A stretch of DNA of 10,029 nucleotides from Chloroflexota bacterium (GTDB lineage Bacteria > Chloroflexota > Anaerolineae > 4572-78 > J111). Below are positions 6,267-10,029 of this stretch, piece after piece. Position 1 is the first letter of the stretch; every line of letters begins with the position of its first letter. The DNA lies in assembly GCA_003695455.1 (NCBI GenBank), contig RFJF01000130.1:1-10029 (forward strand), given 5' to 3'. Position numbers and translations under genes: made by a program. The notes below the pieces were generated by a model, which ran no database searches, was not told where the DNA came from, and worked only from the letters and a program-made list of their open reading frames with translations.

Positions 6267-7292
6267 TTAGCCATCATATTTGGCAATATATTCCTCAGCC
6301 TTTTCCACCAGATCGCGGTTGCCAATAAAGACCGGCGTGCGTTGGTGCAGTTCGGTGGGTTGAATCTGGCAGATGGGCTGCCGCCCGTCAGAGGCGTAGC
6401 CGCCGGCCTGTTCAATCAAAAAGCCAATGGGAATGGCCTCGTACAGCAGACGCAATTTGCCGTTGGGCGCTTTGGCATCGGCGGGGTAGTAGAACACGCC
6501 GCCACGCAGCAAGTTGCGGTGAATATCGGCCACCATCGAGCCAATGTAGCGCAGTGACAACCCCGACGGGCCGCCGTCTTCGCCTTGAAGCCAGCGGGTG
6601 TAACGCTGTACGCCGTTGCTCCAGCGTTTGTGGTAGCCCTGGTTGGCGCTGAAATATTTGGGGGTTTGCGGCAGCCGGATGTTTGGGTGCGAGAGCAGAA
6701 ACTCGCCGATACTGGGGTCCAGCGTGAAGCCGTGAACACCCTGCCCGGTGGTGTAAACCAACATGGTGCTGGCCCCGTACACAATGTATCCGGCGGCCAC
6801 AATGGCGCTGCCGGGTTGCAAACAATCTTCCAGCGTGCCCGGCCCGGATTCGGTTTTGCGGCGGAAAATGGCAAAAATGGTACCCACGCTCACATTCACA
6901 TCAATATTGCTTGAGCCATCAAGCGGGTCAAACAGCAGTACGTATTTGCCGGTGGGGTATTTTGCAGGGATGGGGATGATGTCGTCCTCTTCCTCTGAAC
7001 CCATTACCGCCAGCCGCCCGGTGTGGTCATTCAATTGAAACATGGTGCGGTGGGCGTACACATCCAGCTTTTGCACCTCTTCTCCCTGCACATTGATAGC
7101 GCCGGTTTGCCCCAGAATATCGGCCAGCCCGGCCCGGGTGGTGTGGCTGGCAATCAGTTTGCCGGCAATGGCGATATCGTACAACAGTTGGGTCAGGGTT
7201 CCGCTGGCATCCGGAAAATCGCGCTGGCGGTCCAGAATGTGGCGCTCAATAGTCACAATTCTTGCGCCGGGTTCAATGGTGTGGTTCTTCAT
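6267..7292 (-). CDS. fbp: Class I fructose-1,6-bisphosphatase
   Basis: This enzyme hydrolyses fructose 1,6-bisphosphate to fructose 6-phosphate and phosphate, in gluconeogenesis or the Calvin cycle, in the cytoplasm. The length of 341 residues is normal for class I. Metal-binding motifs are visible: GSEEED at 98-103 and [19 protein letters not shown] from 122. The family signature [11 protein letters not shown] is at 278-288. The start at ATG 7292 is chosen over an in-frame GTG at 7316 because AAAGGAGAG lies about 8 bases before it, inside the longer reading. The C terminus is complete. It is a single-gene unit, convergent with the PA14 gene (shared terminator) and divergent from the HNH gene. 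Confidence 0.96.
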   Translation of the reverse strand: MKNHTIEPGARIVTIERHILDRQRDFPDASGTLTQLLYDIAIAGKLIASHTTRAGLADILGQTGAINVQGEEVQKLDVYAHRTMFQLNDHTGRLAVMGSEEEDDIIPIPAKYPTGKYVLLFDPLDGSSNIDVNVSVGTIFAIFRRKTESGPGTLEDCLQPGSAIVAAGYIVYGASTMLVYTTGQGVHGFTLDPSIGEFLLSHPNIRLPQTPKYFSANQGYHKRWSNGVQRYTRWLQGEDGGPSGLSLRYIGSMVADIHRNLLRGGVFYYPADAKAPNGKLRLLYEAIPIGFLIEQAGGYASDGRQPICQIQPTELHQRTPVFIGNRDLVEKAEEYIAKYDG

Positions 7293-7372
7293 TGTCTGCT
7301 CTCCTTTGAGTGACACAAATATTGGCGGGCTGCATGAGACACGCGCCTGTCTACTATTATTTTACCGACCCA

Positions 7373-7400
7373 ATTATATTCAACCTGCACGCTTGAACAA
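7373..7400 (-). promoter_or_regulatory. Promoter candidate for fbp
   Basis: On the minus strand TTGTTC (7400-7395) and a perfect TATAAT (7378-7373) are 16 bases apart. The predicted start is near 7366, about 74 bases before the fbp start codon. Confidence 0.5.
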
Positions 7401-7445
7401 ACGCTGCGCCCGTCTGTGTCTGTTGGTACAAGAAGAAGTTGAATT

Positions 7446-7475
7446 TTGACACAATATGTTGTGTATTGGTAAAAT
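7446..7475 (+). promoter_or_regulatory. Distal promoter candidate with embedded palindrome
   Basis: A perfect TTGACA (7446-7451) and TAAAAT (7470-7475) are 18 bases apart. The perfect inverted repeat ACACAA-TATG-TTGTGT (7449-7464) overlaps the -35 box and spacer, as an operator would. It could serve the HNH gene as a second, regulated promoter, or the palindrome could act on divergent fbp. Confidence 0.4.
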
Positions 7476-7532
7476 GAAGCATCTACATTTAGTGGTTTGG
7501 GCCGCATTTTAAGGTGTCGCGGCAAGTTTGGC

Positions 7533-7561
7533 TTGACCCTCTAAAACGAGTTTGCTATAAT
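7533..7561 (+). promoter_or_regulatory. Strong extended -10 promoter of the HNH gene
   Basis: TTGACC (7533-7538), a 17-base spacer and a perfect TATAAT (7556-7561) are preceded by TGC, forming an extended -10 element. Transcription would start near 7568, about 40 bases before the GTG start. Confidence 0.75.
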
Positions 7562-7607
7562 AGCAGCCAAATTGGTCCCCTGTAGTATTCACAGGAGGAT
7601 TGCTATT

Positions 7608-8111
7608 GTGGGACAGGTGCTGGTTTTAAATGCAACTTACGAACCGTTAAGCGTTGTTTCTGTAAAGCGGGCGGTGGTTCTGCTGCTCAAGGAAAAAGCA
7701 GAACTGATTGAAGCTGCCGAGGCGTATCTTCGGGCGGAAAATTTCCAAATTCCCCGGCCGTTGGTGATTCGACTGGTTTATTTTGTCAAAATACCGCGCC
7801 GAATGTCGCTGCCCGTGACACGCCGCACCATTCTGGCCCGCGATAATTACACCTGCCAGTATTGTGGCGCCACGCCCGTACGGCAGGAGCTCACCCTGGA
7901 CCACGTTCTGCCCCGATCCCGTGGCGGCAAATCTACGTGGGAAAATGTGGTGACGGCCTGCAAAAAATGCAACGGCAGAAAAGGCAACCGCACCCCCACC
8001 GAAGCCAACATGCACCTGCTCACCGAACCCAAACGCCCGCGCTATCTGGCCATTGCCGCGCTGACCAACATGGAAGTTCGGCGGGCGTGGAACAAATACA
8101 TGTGGGACTAG
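7608..8111 (+). CDS. HNH endonuclease family protein
   Basis: This 167-residue protein belongs to a broadly conserved family of stand-alone HNH proteins that open with QVLVLNATYEPLSVVSVKRA. The N-terminal ~75 residues form the conserved non-catalytic region (KRAVVLLLKEKAELIE, RPLVIRLVYFVKIP). The HNH domain spans about 76-130: zinc ligands C83, C86, C118 and C121, catalytic D98-H99 in LTLDHVLPRSRGG, and N113 and N122 in WENVV and CNGRKGNR. All key residues are present. The GTG start at 7608 is set by AGGAGG 9 bases upstream; a TTG at 7572 would add residues with no support. It is a monocistronic unit with its own promoter and terminator. The biological role of this chromosomal HNH family is not established; no restriction-modification, toxin or mobile partner is nearby. 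Confidence 0.93.
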   Translation: MGQVLVLNATYEPLSVVSVKRAVVLLLKEKAELIEAAEAYLRAENFQIPRPLVIRLVYFVKIPRRMSLPVTRRTILARDNYTCQYCGATPVRQELTLDHVLPRSRGGKSTWENVVTACKKCNGRKGNRTPTEANMHLLTEPKRPRYLAIAALTNMEVRRAWNKYMWD

Positions 8112-8135
8112 CCGCCGGCCCGCACCGACCACCCG

Positions 8136-8166
8136 TACCTCTGCGCCCCGGCGCAGAGGTATTTTT
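8136..8166 (+). terminator. Rho-independent terminator after the HNH gene
   Basis: A perfect stem of up to 12 base pairs, TACCTCTGCGCC (8136-8147) with its complement at 8150-8161, is followed by five T's (8162-8166). It lies 25 bases after the HNH stop. Confidence 0.9.
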
Positions 8167-8172
8167 GTTGGC

Positions 8173-8202
8173 GGGTTTGGTTTATTTTTAAACAAACAAC
8201 CC
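8173..8202 (+). promoter_or_regulatory. Hairpin abutting the deacetylase start codon; no Shine-Dalgarno
   Basis: GGGTTT (8173-8178) and GTTTA (8180-8184) pair with TAAAC (8189-8193), AAA (8194-8196) and CCC (8200-8202), with small bulges. The right arm ends one base before ATG 8203. No SD-like purine run exists upstream. A poor -35/-10 pair (TTGTTG 8165, TTTAAA 8187) would give an almost leaderless transcript, in which case this inverted repeat would act as DNA rather than RNA. Confidence 0.35.
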
Positions 8203-9117
8203 ATGTTGCTGCCCATTGTTTACCATCCCGATTACGTGACCCCGCTGCCGCCGGAACACCGTTTTCCCATGCCCAAATTTGGGGTTATTTACAACGTGCT
8301 GTGCCAGGATGGGCTGGCTGCGCCGGACCAGTTTCATTTGCCCCAAATTGCCGCCATTGATGCGCTGACGCAGGTGCACACCCCGGATTACGTGGCTGAT
8401 TTTTGCAACGGCGCGCTGCCGGCCAAAGCCATTCGCCGCATTGGACTGCCGTGGACGGAGAATCTGGTCAAACGGACCCGCATGGCCGTGGGTGGCACCA
8501 TTCTCACCGCGCAACTGGCATTGCGCCACGGCCTGGCCTGCAACACCGCCGGCGGTACCCACCACGCCCACGCCAATTTTGGCTCCGGGTTCTGTATTTT
8601 TAATGACCTGGCTGTGGCAGCTCGATATGTGCAGCACGCCGGGCTGGCCCACAAAATATTGATTGTTGATTTGGATGTGCATCAGGGTGATGGCACGGCC
8701 GCTATTTTTGCCGGCGACCCCACCGTCTTCACCCTGTCAATGCACTGCCAGAAAAACTTTCCCTTCCGCAAGCAGCAGAGCAATCTGGATGTGCCGCTGG
8801 CAGAGGGGTTGGGCGACGGCGACTACCTGCGTGTGCTGGCAGACACGCTGCCCGGCGTGCTTGAGATGTTCCGGCCTGATTTGGTGCTGTACGATGCCGG
8901 TGTTGACCCGCACCACGCCGACCGGCTGGGCAAACTGGCGCTGACCGATGACGGCCTGCTGCGCCGCGACCGGCTGGTGCTGGAAACGTGCCTGCGCCGG
9001 GGGTTCCCCGTGGCTACCGTGGTGGGCGGCGGCTACGATAAAAATGTGCAGGCGCTGGCCCGGCGGCACACGCTGCTCTTTCGGGCCGCCGCCGAATTGT
9101 ATCCAATTGTTGTGTAA
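8203..9117 (+). CDS. Histone deacetylase-family (class IV-like) amidohydrolase
   Basis: This is a zinc-dependent arginase/deacetylase-fold hydrolase of 304 residues, the usual size of bacterial class IV-like (HDAC11-related) members. Active-site elements are in order: H120-H121 in AGGTHHAHANFGSGFCIFND, zinc ligands D158 and H160 in DLDVHQGDGTA, the third zinc ligand D235 in YDAGVDPHHADRLGKL, and the transition-state tyrosine Y278 in VGGGYDKN. The class IV hallmark NFPFRKQQSNLDVPL is at 185-199. It has no signal peptide, so it is cytoplasmic. The bacterial substrate is not known; acetylated polyamines, acetylated proteins or small acyl-amides are the usual suggestions. The start at ATG 8203 fits the family's N terminus (LPIVYHPDYVTPLPPEHRFPM) although no SD is visible. 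A HARP-like repeat protein follows after 45 bases. Confidence 0.93.
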   Translation: MLLPIVYHPDYVTPLPPEHRFPMPKFGVIYNVLCQDGLAAPDQFHLPQIAAIDALTQVHTPDYVADFCNGALPAKAIRRIGLPWTENLVKRTRMAVGGTILTAQLALRHGLACNTAGGTHHAHANFGSGFCIFNDLAVAARYVQHAGLAHKILIVDLDVHQGDGTAAIFAGDPTVFTLSMHCQKNFPFRKQQSNLDVPLAEGLGDGDYLRVLADTLPGVLEMFRPDLVLYDAGVDPHHADRLGKLALTDDGLLRRDRLVLETCLRRGFPVATVVGGGYDKNVQALARRHTLLFRAAAELYPIVV

Positions 9118-9162
9118 CCGCGGCCGGACCGCAGACTCAAAAACCAAACGTGAGAGACCAAA

Positions 9163-10029
9163 ATGAACCAACGCAGAGACAGAATTCAGGTACAAATAGC
9201 CGGGCAAGTTTTCAGCGTGGTGGGTGGCGAGTTCCGGCAAATGCTGGCCGCGGTCAAAGCCCTGCCGGGCCGCCGGTTCGACGGCAACAGCAAAGTGTGG
9301 CAGTTGCCCGGCACGGTTGCCGACATCACCCGGCAGGTGGAGGCCGCCGGATTTCAACTGGAAGGCGGCGCGCCTGCTCCGGAACCCGGCCCTGCCTCGC
9401 CACCCGCCGCGCCCCGGCCCGGCGGCGACCGCATTCGCGTGCAGTGGCAGGGGCATCCCCTGCTGGTAACCGGCGGCGAATTCCGCGAGATGCTGGCGGT
9501 GGTCAAAGCCCTGCCGGAGCGCCGCTTTGACGGTGAATCCAAAGTGTGGGAAATTTCCGGTGCGCTGGCAACGGTAAAGGCTCAAATTGAGGCCGCCGGT
9601 TTCCAACTGGAAGGGGCCGACAAAATTTTGGCCAAAGCACCGCCGGCGGAAATGGAAGTCCCCGATTTTGGCCCGGTTGATGCACCGCCGCCGTTTGAGG
9701 AGCCGGATTTTTTGTGGGACGACAATGTACCGGACTACGAACCTCCCGATTGGTGGGATGATGAATCGGCGGCGCCGCCGGTTGAGCCGCCGGACTGGTT
9801 TGAGGAGGAGCTGGCGGCGCGCCCGCCGGAACCACCCCCCGATTTCGCGCCACCGCCCGCAGCGGCAGCGCCCCAAAAACCGGAATCATCTGCCGGACGG
9901 CGGGACCAGATTCGGGTGCGTGTGGGCGGAATTCCCTTTTTTGTGGTCGGCGGCGAGTTCCGGCAAATGCTGGCAGCCATCAAAAATGTGCCGGGCCGCA
10001 GATTTGACGGGCAGGACAAAGTGTGGGAC
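9163..10029 (+). CDS. HARP-like triple-repeat protein with acidic Pro-Asp-aromatic linker (3' end cut)
   Basis: The frame is open from ATG 9163 to the window end (289 residues, no stop). Three copies of one module are visible, starting at residues 6, 89 and 248. Each has D-x-I-x-V, then GGEFRxMLAxxK, LP-x-RRFDG (VPGRRFDG in copy 3) and KVW; copies 1 and 2 continue to IEAAGFQLEG-like ends, and copy 3 is cut. The short pattern of helix, P-G-R-R-F-D, K-x-W resembles the HARP domain of SMARCAL1-type annealing helicases and the N-terminal modules of some bacterial helicases and recombinases, so nucleic acid binding is plausible but inferred. Copies 1 and 2 are joined by a Pro/Ala linker. Copies 2 and 3 are joined by ~95 acidic residues with six Pro-Asp-aromatic tripeptides. 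A catalytic domain could follow outside the window. The start has only a poor SD (GAGAG about 8 bases upstream). Confidence 0.8.
   Translation, partial: MNQRRDRIQVQIAGQVFSVVGGEFRQMLAAVKALPGRRFDGNSKVWQLPGTVADITRQVEAAGFQLEGGAPAPEPGPASPPAAPRPGGDRIRVQWQGHPLLVTGGEFREMLAVVKALPERRFDGESKVWEISGALATVKAQIEAAGFQLEGADKILAKAPPAEMEVPDFGPVDAPPPFEEPDFLWDDNVPDYEPPDWWDDESAAPPVEPPDWFEEELAARPPEPPPDFAPPPAAAAPQKPESSAGRRDQIRVRVGGIPFFVVGGEFRQMLAAIKNVPGRRFDGQDKVWD

Larger units (their letters stand above)
7293..7607. other. Divergent fbp / HNH intergenic region
   Basis: This 315-base spacer contains no credible gene. It holds a minus-strand promoter for fbp, a strong plus-strand promoter for the HNH gene, a second possible plus-strand promoter and a perfect small palindrome, each listed separately. 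Confidence 0.8.

Noticed and set aside
7474..7512. Twelve-codon reading frame after the distal promoter candidate
   Set aside because: It overlaps the -10 box, has no ribosome site and is too short to distinguish from chance.
7289..7525. Minus-strand open frame (78 codons) upstream of fbp
   Set aside because: It has no SD, covers both promoters of the divergent region and has no recognisable sequence.
8737..9876. Long minus-strand open frame (379 codons) opposite the deacetylase and repeat genes
   Set aside because: It lies antisense to two well-supported genes, has an Arg/His/Gln-rich composition typical of an antisense shadow in GC-rich DNA, and shows no motif or ribosome site.

Overview
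The window looks like a chromosomal segment from a Chloroflexota bacterium, probably an Anaerolineae-type lineage. This is inferred from style, not from a marker gene. The style points are: GC-rich coding with GTG starts, a TPTPTP-type spacer in a membrane protein, surface proteins with PA14 and golvesin-like modules, an LPxTG-like tail, and heptanucleotide tracts between genes. There are nine genes: seven are complete and the two at the window edges are cut. I see no tRNA, rRNA, CRISPR array, insertion sequence or phage gene.

Layout. (1) Positions 2-952, plus strand: 3' part of a membrane protein with a long Pro/Thr spacer and a folded C-terminal domain. (2) A consensus-like promoter and a structured 5' leader precede a BMP/PnrA-family ligand-binding protein that has no signal peptide (1147-2058). 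(3) A convergent minus-strand pair lies at 2098-3197: a DUF3054 membrane protein, translationally coupled by a GTGA overlap to a two-helix membrane protein of unknown function. (4) The 562-base divergent region 3198-3759 holds promoter candidates for both sides and three separate tracts of 7-base repeats. (5) A two-gene surface operon (3760-6196) encodes a secreted beta-rich protein with an LPATG tail and a double-PA14/golvesin-like secreted protein. It ends in a strong hairpin terminator shared with the convergent gene. (6) A class I fructose-1,6-bisphosphatase is on the minus strand (6267-7292). (7) Divergent from it is an HNH endonuclease (7608-8111), with a near-perfect promoter and its own terminator. 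(8) A class IV-like histone deacetylase-family enzyme (8203-9117) follows, and then the 5' part of a protein with at least three copies of a roughly 45-60-residue HARP-like module (9163 to the window end).

How they work together. Most units appear to be independent housekeeping or surface genes. The surface operon is the clearest functional pair: two exported proteins likely to act at the cell envelope. The deacetylase and the triple-repeat protein are codirectional and 45 bases apart, so they may be cotranscribed. The parts most worth a second look are the triple HARP-like repeat protein with its acidic Pro-Asp-aromatic linker, the branched leader of the BMP gene, and the heptad tracts, one of which switches strand in perfect 7-base register.
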